Source: Pseudomonas pudica
GTDB lineage: Bacteria > Pseudomonadota > Gammaproteobacteria > Pseudomonadales > Pseudomonadaceae
NCBI RefSeq assembly: GCF_015680405.1
Contig: NZ_JADLJS010000002.1
Span: 124,001-188,000 of the forward strand
DNA: 64,000 bases
Direction of reading: 5' to 3'
Under the pieces are notes generated by a model. The model was not told the origin of the DNA. It saw only the letters and a program-made list of their open reading frames with translations, and searched no databases. Every line of letters starts with the position of its first letter. Position 1 is the stretch's first letter. This document shows, piece after piece, positions 17,028 to 26,083 of this stretch. The translations under genes were made by a program, and so were the position numbers.

Positions 17028-18257
17028 GTGGAAAAAGCTGTCTTGACCCATGATGCGCTGGCCGGACTCGGCTGCGACCTGGCAACCTTCGATCGCCTGG
17101 TCGGTGAAGTCTATGAAGGCGCCCTCGACCCCAAGCTGATGGCCCGTGCGCTGACCAGCTTCCGCACTCTGTATGCCGCCAACTACGCAACCTTGATCCT
17201 GCGTGTGCCGGACCAGCCGGACATGGGCGTGATGATCATTTCCGGCGACATCGAAGGTGCCGGGGACGTCAGCTACATGACCTACCCGCAAACCAACACG
17301 CCCTTCACCAACCAGCCACCGGACCATGTGTTCACGGTCGACGACGTCATGACCCCGGCCGAGTGGGAGCGCAGCGCCTATTTCAAGATGTTCTGCAGCC
17401 AGCAGGATGTATACCACGTGATGGGCGCCGACATTTCCACGCCCGACGGCGGCAAGCTGCGCTTTCGCATCACCCGATCCAGGCGTGAACCGAACTTCTC
17501 TGCCGATGAGCGCGCCCTGTGCGGGATGTTCCTGCCGCACCTGCGCCGGGCCCTGCAGGTGCACAACCTGCTCGACCGCAGCGAATCGCTCAGCGAGCTC
17601 TATTCCCAGGCCATCAGCCGCCTGTCGGTGGCCACCCTGGTGCTGGACGAGAGCGGCAGCGTGCTGCGGGTCAACCCGGTGGCCCAGGAGATTCTCGCCA
17701 GCGCCGACGGCCTGAAGCTGGTGGGCGGGCGGTTGGAGGCGACCTACCCCAGCGACAACCGCGAACTGCAGCGGCTGATTCGCGCCGCATTTTCCCCGGA
17801 TGCGCCCAAGGGCGCCGAAGCGATGTCGGTGACCCGCCCCTCGGGCCTGGTCAATCTGGGCCTTGTGGTCGAGTCGATCCCCTCGCTGGACTGGGCCGAT
17901 GAACGCGGCAAGCCGGCGGCGCTGGTGTACATCCGTGATGCGGCCAGCAAGTCGCTGGCCAGCGAGGTGGTAACCAAGCAACTCTTCAACCTGACCCGCG
18001 CCGAAACCGCGCTGGCCATGGAACTGGCCAACGGCCTGTCGCTGGAGGAGGCTGCCGAGGAACTGAACATCCGCCGCAATACCGCGCGGGCGCACTTGCG
18101 CTCGATCTTCTCCAAGACCGGGGTGCGTCGGCAGACCGAGCTGGTGCGCATCCTGCTCAACAGCGTGGTCGCCCTTGGCAAGCCCAAGGTAGCGCTGAAG
18201 GCACCCGAGCGCCTCAAGGTGCCGCTGCCGCAGCTGGCCGTGGCGCGCCGCGCCTGA
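17028..18257 (+). CDS. tesR: LuxR-family transcriptional regulator, TesR/TeiR-like
   Basis: 409 residues from a GTG at 17028 with GAGGAGA upstream. An N-terminal sensor-like domain spans about 1-180, a PAS-like segment (ATLVLDESGSVLRVNPVAQEIL) lies near 200, and a C-terminal LuxR-type helix-turn-helix (LTRAETALAMELANGLSLEEAAEEL...RAHLRSIFSKTG) lies near 321-370. Length and architecture match TesR/TeiR, the steroid-degradation activator of Comamonas testosteroni. It is the only regulator in the steroid part of the window and so the best candidate to bind the 15 repeated operators. No copy of the operator precedes its own gene. The symbol is assigned by analogy. Confidence 0.85.
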   Translation: MEKAVLTHDALAGLGCDLATFDRLVGEVYEGALDPKLMARALTSFRTLYAANYATLILRVPDQPDMGVMIISGDIEGAGDVSYMTYPQTNTPFTNQPPDHVFTVDDVMTPAEWERSAYFKMFCSQQDVYHVMGADISTPDGGKLRFRITRSRREPNFSADERALCGMFLPHLRRALQVHNLLDRSESLSELYSQAISRLSVATLVLDESGSVLRVNPVAQEILASADGLKLVGGRLEATYPSDNRELQRLIRAAFSPDAPKGAEAMSVTRPSGLVNLGLVVESIPSLDWADERGKPAALVYIRDAASKSLASEVVTKQLFNLTRAETALAMELANGLSLEEAAEELNIRRNTARAHLRSIFSKTGVRRQTELVRILLNSVVALGKPKVALKAPERLKVPLPQLAVARRA

Positions 18258-18279
18258 GGCGCATCCAGGGCGCCAGCCG

Positions 18280-18297
18280 TAGTCCGCAAGGACGATG
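18280..18297 (+). promoter_or_regulatory. Operator motif, site 5 (3-alpha-HSD gene)
   Basis: TAGTCCGCAAGGACGATG, a full consensus match. GATACT is 21 bp downstream at the -10 position; the SDR start is 53 bp away. Confidence 0.82.
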
Positions 18298-18350
18298 CTG
18301 GCGCGCTGGCCTTCTGCCGATACTGTACCGACCTATCCTGGAGATCGATC

Positions 18351-19118
18351 ATGTCTGTTACAGCTATCAGCGGCAGTGCCTCGGGTATTGGTGCCGCCGT
18401 CGCCGCGGCGTTGCGTGCGGCGGGTAATGAAGTCATCGGTATCGACCGTGCCGATGCCGAGGTGGTGGCCGACCTTTCTACCGAGCAAGGGCGCGCGGCG
18501 GCGATTGCCGGGGTGCTCGAACGCAGCGGCGGGGTGCTTGACGGCCTGGTCTGTTGCGCCGGGGTCGGCGTGACCGCGCCGTCCTGCGGGTTGATCCTGG
18601 CGGTCAACTACTTTGGCGTGAGCCAGTTGCTCGAAGGCCTGCAAGGTGCCCTGGCTCGCGGTCGCAACCCGGCTGCGCTGGTGATCGGCTCGGTGGCCGC
18701 CACCCAGCCTGGCGCCGAGCAGCAGCCGATGACCGGCGCCATGCTTGAAGGCGACGAAACACGGGCGCTGGACCTGGCCAATGACCTTGGCCAGCCCCAT
18801 CTGGCCTACGCCTGTTCCAAATATGCCATCACCCACCATGCACGAAGCCTGGCATCGGGCTGGGGCCAGCGTGGCATGCGCCTGAACGTGGTGGCGCCCG
18901 GCGCGGTGCAGACCCCGTTGCATCAGGCGTCGCTGGAGGATGCGCGTTTCGGCAAGGCGGTGCGCGAGTTCGTCGCGCCGCTGGGGCGTGCCGGGCGCCC
19001 GGAAGAGATCGCTGCGCTGGTGACGTTCCTGCAGTCCGAGCAGGCGCGGTTCGTCCATGGCAGCGTGGTATTCATCGACGGCGGTATGGACGCGATGGTG
19101 CGTGCGCCGCGTTTCTGA
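18351..19118 (+). CDS. hsdA: 3-alpha-hydroxysteroid dehydrogenase/carbonyl reductase (HsdA-like SDR)
   Basis: 255 residues, the size of C. testosteroni HsdA, and recognisably similar along its whole length: ISGSASGIGAAV at the N-terminus, IDRADAEVVADLST near 31, the unusually short SDR core, Ser114 in VIGSVAA, Tyr153/Lys157 in YACSK, and FVHGSVVFIDGGMDA near the C-terminus. It should interconvert 3-alpha-hydroxy and 3-keto steroids with NAD(H), the entry step for bile acids and androsterone. It has its own operator and probably forms a two-gene unit with the next SDR. This is one of the strongest pointers to a steroid substrate. Confidence 0.88.
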   Translation: MSVTAISGSASGIGAAVAAALRAAGNEVIGIDRADAEVVADLSTEQGRAAAIAGVLERSGGVLDGLVCCAGVGVTAPSCGLILAVNYFGVSQLLEGLQGALARGRNPAALVIGSVAATQPGAEQQPMTGAMLEGDETRALDLANDLGQPHLAYACSKYAITHHARSLASGWGQRGMRLNVVAPGAVQTPLHQASLEDARFGKAVREFVAPLGRAGRPEEIAALVTFLQSEQARFVHGSVVFIDGGMDAMVRAPRF

Positions 19119-19130
19119 CAAGGATCACCC

Positions 19131-19964
19131 ATGAACAAAGTGGCCTTCATTACCGGTGCCAGCCGTGGCATCGGCCGTTCGGCGGCGCTGGCGTTTGCCC
19201 GTGCCGGTTACGATGTGGCGATCAGCGCACGCACGCTGGAGGAGGGCGAGCAACATCAGCACGCCCTGCGCGATGCAGCGGGGGCACCGCTGTCCGGCAG
19301 CCTCAATGGTACTGCCGAGGCAATCCGGGCGCTGGGCGCACGCGCCCTGGTGGTGCCGATGGACCTGCTCGACAGTGCCACGGCCGAGCAGGCCTGTGCG
19401 GCCGTGCTGTCCGAATACGGGCGTATCGATGTGCTGGTGAACAATGCCATCTACCAGGGCAATGACCTCAACTCGACTTTCCTGGCGCTGCAGCCGGACA
19501 CCCTGGAACGGATGTTCAAGGGCTATATCCTCACGCCCTTGCTGTTGACCCAGGCGGTGGTGCAGCGGATGCTCGGGCAGGGCGGAGGGGTGGTGATCAA
19601 CGTCACCTCAGGCGCCGGCGAGAGCGATCCACCGGTGGCGGCGGACAAGGGCGGCTGGGGTTATGCCTATGGCGCCGGCAAGGCGGCGGTGTCGCGGCTG
19701 TCGGGCATTCTGTCGACCGAACTGGGCGAGCAGGGGATTCGTGCCTATACCCTGAACCCAGGTGTGGTGACCACCGAGGCGCTGAAGGTGACCATCGGCG
19801 AGAAGGGGGTGATTGCCCTGCGCGCAGGTAGCGCTCCACCCGAAGTGCCGGCGGCGGTGATGTTGTGGCTGGCCACTGACCCGCAGGCTCCGCAGTACCA
19901 AAGGCGGACCGTGGCGGCGCAGGCCTTGGCGCTGGAGCACGGGATCGTCGCCGATTGGCGCTGA
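19131..19964 (+). CDS. Short-chain dehydrogenase/reductase
   Basis: 277 residues with the NAD-binding TGASRGIGRSAAL at 9-21, NNAIYQGND near 105 in place of the usual NNAG, and the catalytic YxxxK (YGAGK) near 180. Twelve bp follow the HsdA-like gene, so they are co-transcribed. It is longer than a minimal SDR, with an insertion around residues 45-65. The hydroxyl or keto position it acts on cannot be read from the sequence; a steroid or a hydroxyacyl-CoA is likely from context. Confidence 0.8.
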   Translation: MNKVAFITGASRGIGRSAALAFARAGYDVAISARTLEEGEQHQHALRDAAGAPLSGSLNGTAEAIRALGARALVVPMDLLDSATAEQACAAVLSEYGRIDVLVNNAIYQGNDLNSTFLALQPDTLERMFKGYILTPLLLTQAVVQRMLGQGGGVVINVTSGAGESDPPVAADKGGWGYAYGAGKAAVSRLSGILSTELGEQGIRAYTLNPGVVTTEALKVTIGEKGVIALRAGSAPPEVPAAVMLWLATDPQAPQYQRRTVAAQALALEHGIVADWR

Positions 19965-19968
19965 GGCT

Positions 19969-19989
19969 GGCACCGGCTTCGCCGGTGCC
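19969..19989. terminator. Palindrome between convergent operons
   Basis: Perfect inverted repeat GGCACCGGC-TTC-GCCGGTGCC, placed between the convergent SDR and tesG genes. No T-run follows, so it is either a bidirectional terminator or a REP core. Confidence 0.55.
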
Positions 19990-20004
19990 ATACTCCGCTT
20001 AGCC

Positions 20005-21027
20005 TCAGGCTCGGCGCTTGGCCAGGGTCATCGCCGTATCTTCAATCATGTCTTCCTGGCCGCCAACCATCCCGCGCCGGCCCATTTCCACCAGGATCTC
20101 TCGCGCCGACACGCCATACTTCTGCTCTGCACGCTTGGCAAACAGCAGGAACGAGCCATACACCCCGGCATAACCCATGGTCAGTGCATCGCGGTCACTG
20201 CGGATGGGGAAGTCCATGATCGGTACCACCAGGTCCTCGGCCACGTCCTGAATGGCGAACACATCCACCCCGGTCTCGATCCCCATGCGCTTGCACACCG
20301 CCACCAGCACCTCCATCGGCGTGTTGCCGGCACCGGCACCCAACCCCGCGCAGGCCGCGTCGATACGGTTGGCGCCCGCGGCGATCGCGGCAATCGAGTT
20401 GGCCACGCCCATCGACAGGTTGTGATGGCCATGGAAGCCAATCTCGGTCTCCGGGCGCAGCGCGGCACGCATCGCCGCCACCCGCTCGCTGACCTGGTGC
20501 GGCAGCAGGTAGCCCGCCGAATCGGTCAGGTAGATACAGTTGGCGCCGTAGCTTTCCATCAACTTGCCCTGGGTAGCCAGGCCTTCGGGGCTGTTCATGT
20601 GCGCCATCATCAGGAAGCCCACGGTGTCCATGCCCAGGTGGCGGGCGTGGGCGATGTGCTGTTCGCTGACATCGGCCTCGGTACAGTGGGTGGCCACCCG
20701 CAAGGTACTCACGCCCAGGCCGTGGGCCATCTTCAGGTGCTCGACCGTGCCGATGCCTGGCAGCAGCAACGCCGAGACCTTGGCCTGCTTCATCAGCGGA
20801 ATCACCGCCGACAGGTAGGCCTCGTCACTGTGCGCTGGGAAGCCGTAGTTGACCGAGCTGCCGCCCAGGCCATCGCCGTGGGTGACTTCGATCAGCGGCA
20901 CGCCGGCGGCATCCAGGCCGCAGGCGATGCGCTGCATTTCATCGAGGCTGATCTGGTGGCGCTTGGGGTGCATGCCGTCGCGCAGGCACATGTCATGTAC
21001 GGTAATGCGTTTGCCGTTGAGGTCCAT
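20005..21027 (-). CDS. tesG: 4-hydroxy-2-oxovalerate/2-oxohexanoate aldolase (TesG/HsaF type)
   Basis: 340 residues. DRE-TIM family aldolase: [15 protein letters not shown] at 11-25 (metal-binding Asp17), HGDGLGGSS near 50 and the metal-binding HGHHN near 199. It splits 4-hydroxy-2-oxohexanoate (steroid pathway) or -pentanoate into pyruvate and an aldehyde that is channelled to TesF. Eleven bp downstream of tesF and last gene of the minus-strand tesEFG unit. The same enzyme occurs in phenol-type meta pathways; the steroid assignment rests on the neighbours. Confidence 0.93.
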   Translation of the reverse strand: MDLNGKRITVHDMCLRDGMHPKRHQISLDEMQRIACGLDAAGVPLIEVTHGDGLGGSSVNYGFPAHSDEAYLSAVIPLMKQAKVSALLLPGIGTVEHLKMAHGLGVSTLRVATHCTEADVSEQHIAHARHLGMDTVGFLMMAHMNSPEGLATQGKLMESYGANCIYLTDSAGYLLPHQVSERVAAMRAALRPETEIGFHGHHNLSMGVANSIAAIAAGANRIDAACAGLGAGAGNTPMEVLVAVCKRMGIETGVDVFAIQDVAEDLVVPIMDFPIRSDRDALTMGYAGVYGSFLLFAKRAEQKYGVSAREILVEMGRRGMVGGQEDMIEDTAMTLAKRRA

Positions 21028-21037
21028 GGTCGGCTCC

Positions 21038-21958
21038 TTAGGCCAGGGCAGTGGGGGCAGGGCGCAGCGTCAGCTCGCCCTTGAGGATTTCTTCGGCGTA
21101 CAGCTCGGCGGTACGCGCCGCTGCCGCCGTCATGATGTCGAGGTTGCCGGCATAGCGCGGCAGGTAGTCACCCAGGCCCTCCACCTCCATGAAGATCGAT
21201 ACGCGCTTGCCGTCGAACACCGGGCCGTTGACCAGCCGGTAGCCCGGCACGTAGCGCTGCACCTGTTCGATCATGGCCTCGATCGCGGCGCGGATCGCTG
21301 GCTGGTCCGGCTCGTCGTCGGTCAGGCAGTGCACGGTGTCACGCATGATCAGCGGCGGCTCGGCCGGGTTGATGATGATGATCGCCTTGCCTTGACGGGC
21401 GCCGCCGACCTGTTCCACGGCACTGGCGGTGGTGCGGGTGAATTCGTCGATGTTCTTGCGCGTACCCGGGCCCACCGATTTAGACGCGGCGGTGGCGATG
21501 ATCTCGGCATATGCCACCGGCTGCACGCTGGTCACCGCCGCGACCAGCGGGATGGTCGCCTGGCCACCGCAGGTGACCATGTTGACGTTCATCACCCCCA
21601 GCCCGAGATTGGCCTTGAGGTTGACCGGCGGCACGCAGTAGGGGCCGATGGCCGCCGGCGTGAGGTCGATCATCAGCACGCCGAGCGCGTTGAGCTTCTG
21701 GCTGTTCTGCGCATGCACGTAGGCCGAGGTGGCGTCAAAGGCGATCTGGATGTTGTCTTCCAGCACGTGCGGCAACAGGCCGTCGACGCCGTCGGCGGTG
21801 GTTTTCAGGCCCAGCTCGCGGGCCCGTGCAAGGCCTTCGGAGCTGGCATCGATGCCGACCATCCAGACCGGCTCCAGCACCTCGCTGCGCTTGAGTTTGT
21901 ACAGCAGGTCGGTGCCGATGTTGCCCGGCCCGATCAACGCACATCGGATTTTCTTCAT
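21038..21958 (-). CDS. tesF: Acylating acetaldehyde/propionaldehyde dehydrogenase (TesF/HsaG type)
   Basis: 306 residues from the ATG at 21958, which has GGAG eight bases before it; the ATG at 21976 is in frame but lacks a site. Rossmann start [16 protein letters not shown], catalytic Cys130 in [11 protein letters not shown]. Converts the aldehyde released by TesG to acyl-CoA with NAD+ and CoA, in a channelling complex. In the steroid route the product is propanoyl-CoA. Lies between tesE and tesG with gaps of 21 and 10 bp. Confidence 0.93.
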   Translation of the reverse strand: MKKIRCALIGPGNIGTDLLYKLKRSEVLEPVWMVGIDASSEGLARARELGLKTTADGVDGLLPHVLEDNIQIAFDATSAYVHAQNSQKLNALGVLMIDLTPAAIGPYCVPPVNLKANLGLGVMNVNMVTCGGQATIPLVAAVTSVQPVAYAEIIATAASKSVGPGTRKNIDEFTRTTASAVEQVGGARQGKAIIIINPAEPPLIMRDTVHCLTDDEPDQPAIRAAIEAMIEQVQRYVPGYRLVNGPVFDGKRVSIFMEVEGLGDYLPRYAGNLDIMTAAAARTAELYAEEILKGELTLRPAPTALA

Positions 21959-21979
21959 TTTAAACGCTCCACGCAAAGG

Positions 21980-22771
21980 TCAGGGCACGAAGCGCAGGCT
22001 GGACTGGCCCAACCCGCTCATGCTCAGGCTGATACGGTCGCCGGCGGCCACCGGTACCAGTGGCGCCAGGGCGCCGGAAAGAATGATTTCGCCACGGCGG
22101 AACGGGATGCCCAGTTCGCCCAGGGTGTTGGCAAGCCAGGCCACCGCCGCGCAGGGGTGGCCTTGTACCGCCGAACCCAGGCCGCCGCCGGCCGGCTGGC
22201 CATTCTTCAGCAGCTGCATCTGCACCTTGGCCAGGTCCAGCGTGCGCGGGTCGAGGCGTTGCGTGCCGAGGGCGAACACGCCGCACGAGGCGTTGTCGGC
22301 CACAGTGTCCTGAATGCGGATCTGCCAGTTGTCGATGCGCGAGTCGACGATCTCGAAGCACGGCATCACCGACTGGGTCGCGGCGAGCACGTCCTCGGCG
22401 GAGATGCCGGGGCCGTGCAGGTCTTCGCCGAGGATGAAAGCGATCTCGCCTTCGGCACGCGGCTGGATCAACTGGTGCCGGGCCAGGCTGACATCGCCGC
22501 CGTCCGCGACCTGCATGGCGTCGGTGAGAAAGCCGAAATCCGGCTGGTGCACGTCGAGCATTTCCTGCACGGCGCGGCTGGTCACGCCGATCTTCTTGCC
22601 GACCACCCGCTCGCCCAAGGCCTCGCGGCGCTGCAGGAAGGCCAGCGAGATGCGGTAGGCCTGGTCGAGGGTCAGGTCAGGGTAGCGGCTGGTCAGCGGT
22701 TGCAGGGTATGGCGGCCACGCAGGGCAGCGAACAGCTCGTCGCCGAGCGCGGTGATCAGATGGGCATCCAT
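21980..22771 (-). CDS. tesE: 2-hydroxy-dienoate hydratase (TesE/HsaE, MhpD family)
   Basis: 263 residues, normal for the MhpD family. GKKIGVTSRAVQEML near 59, the metal-site region QPRAEGEIAFILGEDL near 103 and FEIVDSRIDNWQ near 138 are family signatures. Hydrates the 2-hydroxyalka-2,4-dienoate released by TesD to the 4-hydroxy-2-oxo acid used by TesG. First gene of the tesEFG run; the transcript from the SDR upstream must pass a terminator to reach it. Confidence 0.92.
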   Translation of the reverse strand: MDAHLITALGDELFAALRGRHTLQPLTSRYPDLTLDQAYRISLAFLQRREALGERVVGKKIGVTSRAVQEMLDVHQPDFGFLTDAMQVADGGDVSLARHQLIQPRAEGEIAFILGEDLHGPGISAEDVLAATQSVMPCFEIVDSRIDNWQIRIQDTVADNASCGVFALGTQRLDPRTLDLAKVQMQLLKNGQPAGGGLGSAVQGHPCAAVAWLANTLGELGIPFRRGEIILSGALAPLVPVAAGDRISLSMSGLGQSSLRFVP

Positions 22772-22789
22772 GGCTGGGCTCTCATTTCA

Positions 22790-22818
22790 TTTCAAGGGGC
22801 AGCGTTTCAAGGGGCAGC
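22790..22818. repeat. 14-bp tandem direct repeat in the tesE leader
   Basis: TTTCAAGGGGCAGC occurs twice with one base between (22790-22803 and 22805-22818), just upstream of tesE and downstream of the terminator. Confidence 0.7.
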
Positions 22819-22830
22819 TGCTTTCGGGAA

Positions 22831-22866
22831 TAAAAAAAGCCGGCCCGAGCAAAGGGGAGGCCGGCT
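22831..22866 (-). terminator. Rho-independent terminator after the 7-alpha-HSDH-like gene
   Basis: On the minus strand AGCCGGCC ... GGCCGGCT forms an 8-bp stem followed by TTTTTTTA. It ends the SDR message and separates it from tesEFG. Confidence 0.85.
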
Positions 22867-22880
22867 GAGGAAGCGGTGTG

Positions 22881-23654
22881 TCAGCCAACCCAGACGCTGG
22901 AGTCGGCACCGCCGTCGACATCGATGATCTTGCCGGTGACCCAGGCCGAAGCCGGCGAGGCCAGGTACAGTGCGGCGGCGGCGATGTCTTCGGGGCTGCC
23001 CAGGCACTTGAGCGGGGTGTTGGCCTCCATGGCCTGGCGCATGGCGGCCGGCATCACGCTGTTCAGCGCGGCGGTGAGGGTAGGGCCAGGCGCCACCGCG
23101 TTGACCCGCACCTGCGGCGCGAAGTCCTGGGCCAGCAGGCGGGTCAGGTGGCTGAGCGCCGCCTTGGCCGTGCCGTAGGCGCTGAAGTGGCGCTGGGAGT
23201 AGCGCGCTGCCACGGAGCTGATGTTGACGATGTTGCCGCCACCCGCGTCGCGCATCAGAGGCACGCACAGCTGGCAGAACGCGTAGGCGCTGGACACGTT
23301 GAAGCGCAGGATCTCGTCGAACTGCTCCGGGCTCAGGCCCAGCGGGTCGTTGGGGCCACCGCCACCGACATTGTTGACCAGGTGGGTGATGCGCCCGAGG
23401 TGCTCGTGGCTCTGGCGCACCAACGCCTGGCGCTGCTCGGCGTCGTTGACATCGCAGGCGAAGGCCAGGCCGTTGCGGCCCAGCGCACGCACTTCCTCGG
23501 CCACCGCCTGGACATCGTCCAACGAACGGGCAGCGCACACCACATCGGCACCGGCTTCGGCATAGGCCAGGGCAATGGCACGGCCGATGCCCCGGCCGCT
23601 GCCGGTGACGATTGCCACGCCGCCATCGAGGCGGAATCGCTGCAGGATGCTCAT
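22881..23654 (-). CDS. 7-alpha-hydroxysteroid dehydrogenase-like SDR
   Basis: 257 residues, closely patterned on E. coli HdhA: FRLDGGVAIVTGSGRGIGRAIA at the N-terminus, the diagnostic NNVGGGGP near 94, catalytic Ser146/147, Tyr160 and Lys164 (YGTAK), and TPLKCLGSPEDIAAAALYLASPASAWVTGKI near 210-240. It should oxidise the 7-alpha-hydroxyl of cholate-type bile acids to the 7-ketone with NAD(P)+. A dedicated operator lies 62 bp upstream and a terminator directly after. Together with the HsdA-like protein it argues for bile acids as natural substrates. Other 2- or 3-hydroxyacyl SDR functions cannot be fully excluded. Confidence 0.82.
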   Translation of the reverse strand: MSILQRFRLDGGVAIVTGSGRGIGRAIALAYAEAGADVVCAARSLDDVQAVAEEVRALGRNGLAFACDVNDAEQRQALVRQSHEHLGRITHLVNNVGGGGPNDPLGLSPEQFDEILRFNVSSAYAFCQLCVPLMRDAGGGNIVNISSVAARYSQRHFSAYGTAKAALSHLTRLLAQDFAPQVRVNAVAPGPTLTAALNSVMPAAMRQAMEANTPLKCLGSPEDIAAAALYLASPASAWVTGKIIDVDGGADSSVWVG

Positions 23655-23716
23655 GACGGTCTCTCCTCATCAGGGCTGTCGATGGCACCGACTATGGTCA
23701 CGCCGGCGGCCACCGG

Positions 23717-23734
23717 CATCGTCTCAACGGACTA
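23717..23734 (-). promoter_or_regulatory. Operator motif, site 6 (7-alpha-HSDH-like gene)
   Basis: Minus strand TAGTCCGTTGAGACGATG, one mismatch to the consensus. CATAGT follows 20 bp downstream. It is back to back with site 7. Confidence 0.78.
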
Positions 23735-23755
23735 GCGCCCAGGGCGCGCCGGCAC

Positions 23756-23773
23756 TAGTCCGCTTTGACGATG
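23756..23773 (+). promoter_or_regulatory. Operator motif, site 7 (tesA2 operon)
   Basis: TAGTCCGCTTTGACGATG, one mismatch. GATGAT follows 20 bp downstream; the start of the hydroxylase gene is 73 bp away. Confidence 0.78.
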
Positions 23774-23846
23774 ATCGATTGCCTGGCCACACCGATGATC
23801 GATCCCAGCTCGCGCAGTGGCGCAGCGAGACCGGGAGAGACCAGTG

Positions 23847-25034
23847 ATGTACAGCTTGCGAGAAAAGACCCAGGAAGAAGTCGAACTGATCGAACGGGCG
23901 CGGCGCATGGTGCCGCAGCTCAAGGAACGTGCGGCGCAGGCCGAGCGCGACCTGCGCATCCCCGACCAGACCATTGCCGAACTGCAGTCGGCCGGCCTGC
24001 TGCGCGCCCTGCAACCGCGCGCCTTTGGCGGCTATGAAGTGGACCCGCGAACCTTCTTCGAGATCCAGATGACCCTTGGTGAAGGCTGCATGTCGACCGC
24101 TTGGGTCTATGGCGTGATGGGCGTGCACCCGTGGCAGGTGGCGCGCTACCCGGTCGAGGCGCAGCGCGAGGTCTGGGAGCAGGACCACGGTGCGTTGATT
24201 TCCTCGACCTACATGCCGGCAGCCAAGGTCAGCGTGGTGCCGGGCGGCTACCGCATCAGTGGGCGGTGGGGTTTCTCCAGTGGCAGCGAGCACTGCCAGT
24301 GGGTGCTGCTTGGCGGCATCCTGCCGGCCGATGGTGACTTTGCCAGCGAGCACGGCACCTTTCTGCTGCCGCGCGCCGACTACCGCATCGAGCCCAACTG
24401 GGATGTGCTCGGCCTGCGCGGCACCGGCAGCCACGACATCGTGGTGGAGGATGCCTTCGTTCCGGCCCATCGCGTGCAGCGCACCAACAACTGGCAGATC
24501 GAGGCGACCCCGGGGCGCCTGGTGAACACCAACCCGATCTACGCGATCCCGTTCGCCCAGGTGTTCTCCCGTGCGGTCTCGACCTCGGCTATCGGCGCCC
24601 TGCAAGGGGCGATCGATACCTTCCGCGAAAACGCCGCCCGGCATATCGGCAAGCACGGTGCGCGCACCGCCGATGACCCGGTCGCGCAAACGGCGGTGGC
24701 CGAGGCAGTGATCACCGTCGACAGCCTGAAGCTTGTGCTCGAACGCAACTACGAGCACCTGATGCAACTGGCCCGCGCCGGCGAGTACCCGGACACCGAA
24801 ACGCGCCTGCTGTACCGCTACCAGTCCTCCTACGTGACCAACATCTGTGCCGAACGCATCAGCGACTTGTTGCGCAGCATGGCAGCGTCGGGCCTTTACA
24901 ACAGCAACCCGGTGGCGCGGCTGTTCCGCGACCTGCACCAGGCGCGCGGGCACATCGCAAACAACTTCATGGCCTACGGGCGCAGCTTCGGCGCGGTGCA
25001 GCTGGGCCTGCCCAACCCGGACCCGTTCGTCTGA
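23847..25034 (+). CDS. tesA2: 3-HSA 4-hydroxylase oxygenase component (HsaA/TesA2-like)
   Basis: 395 residues from the ATG at 23847 (GGAGAGACCAGTG upstream). It has the acyl-CoA dehydrogenase fold of group D flavin monooxygenases: GCMSTAWVYGVMGVHPWQV near 85, GRWGFSSGSEHCQWVLLG near 140, GLRGTGSHDIVVEDAFVP near 193 and an RxFRDLHQARGHIANN C-terminal helix near 360. HsaA hydroxylates the aromatised ring A of the 9,10-secosteroid to a catechol using reduced flavin. The usual small flavin reductase HsaB is not beside it; the next gene is a KshB-type Fe-S reductase. Confidence 0.88.
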   Translation: MYSLREKTQEEVELIERARRMVPQLKERAAQAERDLRIPDQTIAELQSAGLLRALQPRAFGGYEVDPRTFFEIQMTLGEGCMSTAWVYGVMGVHPWQVARYPVEAQREVWEQDHGALISSTYMPAAKVSVVPGGYRISGRWGFSSGSEHCQWVLLGGILPADGDFASEHGTFLLPRADYRIEPNWDVLGLRGTGSHDIVVEDAFVPAHRVQRTNNWQIEATPGRLVNTNPIYAIPFAQVFSRAVSTSAIGALQGAIDTFRENAARHIGKHGARTADDPVAQTAVAEAVITVDSLKLVLERNYEHLMQLARAGEYPDTETRLLYRYQSSYVTNICAERISDLLRSMAASGLYNSNPVARLFRDLHQARGHIANNFMAYGRSFGAVQLGLPNPDPFV

Positions 25035-25060
25035 GCCAGGTGACAGCGAGTACCTGAACC

Positions 25061-26083
25061 ATGAATGACTATCTTGCCTTGCGTGTGGCGCGGGTGATCG
25101 AGGAAACCGCCGATGCCCGGTCGCTGGTGTTCGATGTGCCCGCGTCGCTGGCCGAGCGTTTTCACTACAAACCCGGCCAGTTCCTGACCCTGCGCGTGCC
25201 TTATGAAGGTGGCTGGCTGCCACGCTGCTATTCGCTGTCGAGCACGCCGCTGCTCGACGAGCCGCTGCGGGTGACCGTGAAGCGGGTGCGTGACGGGCGC
25301 GCCTCGAACTGGTTGTGCGAAGAGCTGCAGGAAGGCCAGACCCTGCAGGTGCTGCCGCCGGCCGGGGTGTTTGTGCCCCGCGACCTGCAAGGCGACCTGC
25401 TGCTGTTTGGAGGCGGCAGCGGCGTCACGCCGGTGCTGTCGATCCTGCGCTCGGCGTTGCTGGCCGGGCAGGGGCGCATCCTGCTGATCTATGCCAACCG
25501 CGACGAACAGTCGGTGATCTTCCGCGACGAGTTGCGCTTTCTCGCGGCGGTTCACCCGCAGCGCCTGCAGGTGGTGCACTGGCTGGACTCGGTGCAGGGC
25601 GTGCCGGCCGTGGCGCAACTGGCCGAGCTGGCCCGGCCGATGGTCGATGCCCAGGCGTTCATCTGTGGCCCGGGGCCGTTCATGGATGCCGCCGTACAAG
25701 CCCTGGCCAGCCTCGGCATGCCCAGCGCCCGCGTGCAGGTGGAGCGTTTCGTTTCGCTGCCGGGCGAAGGCGAGCTGCCCCAGGCCAGCCACAGCGAGGC
25801 GGCGATGGCCGCGAAGCTGGCGGTGCGCCTGGACGGCGAGGACCACGCCCTGGACTGCGCCAGCGGCGAGACCCTGCTCGATGCCATGCAGCGCGCCGGC
25901 CTCGACCCGCCCAGCGCCTGCCGCGTGGGCGGTTGCGCCTCGTGCATGTGCACCCTGGAGAGCGGCGCGGTCGAGCTACTGCACAACGACGCCCTGGATG
26001 CCGACGAGCTGGCCGAAGGCTGGATCCTGGCGTGCCAGGCCGTGCCCACCAGCCCGGTGCTGCGTATCCGCTTTCCCGAGTGA
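25061..26083 (+). CDS. kshB: Ferredoxin-NAD(P)H reductase, KshB-like
   Basis: 340 residues with the full KshB module order: FAD domain with RCYSLSS near 57, NAD domain with GGGSGVTPV near 117 and CGPGPFMDAA near 203, and a C-terminal plant-type [2Fe-2S] domain with the CRVGGCASCMC cluster near 287 and a last Cys in ILACQ. It delivers electrons to a Rieske oxygenase; the KshA-like oxygenase is 26 kb away at 51648. Lying 26 bp after the hydroxylase gene, it could also feed that enzyme. Its stop overlaps the following ligase start (TGATG). Confidence 0.87.
   Translation: MNDYLALRVARVIEETADARSLVFDVPASLAERFHYKPGQFLTLRVPYEGGWLPRCYSLSSTPLLDEPLRVTVKRVRDGRASNWLCEELQEGQTLQVLPPAGVFVPRDLQGDLLLFGGGSGVTPVLSILRSALLAGQGRILLIYANRDEQSVIFRDELRFLAAVHPQRLQVVHWLDSVQGVPAVAQLAELARPMVDAQAFICGPGPFMDAAVQALASLGMPSARVQVERFVSLPGEGELPQASHSEAAMAAKLAVRLDGEDHALDCASGETLLDAMQRAGLDPPSACRVGGCASCMCTLESGAVELLHNDALDADELAEGWILACQAVPTSPVLRIRFPE

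Noticed and set aside
20849..22927. 692-codon plus-strand open frame across tesG, tesF and tesE
   Set aside because: Antisense to three clearly identified enzymes.
23847..25034. Treating the HsaA-like protein as another acyl-CoA dehydrogenase
   Set aside because: Its motifs (GCMSTAWVYGVMGVHPWQV, GLRGTGSHDI) are those of the flavin monooxygenase branch, and it has no partner dehydrogenase.
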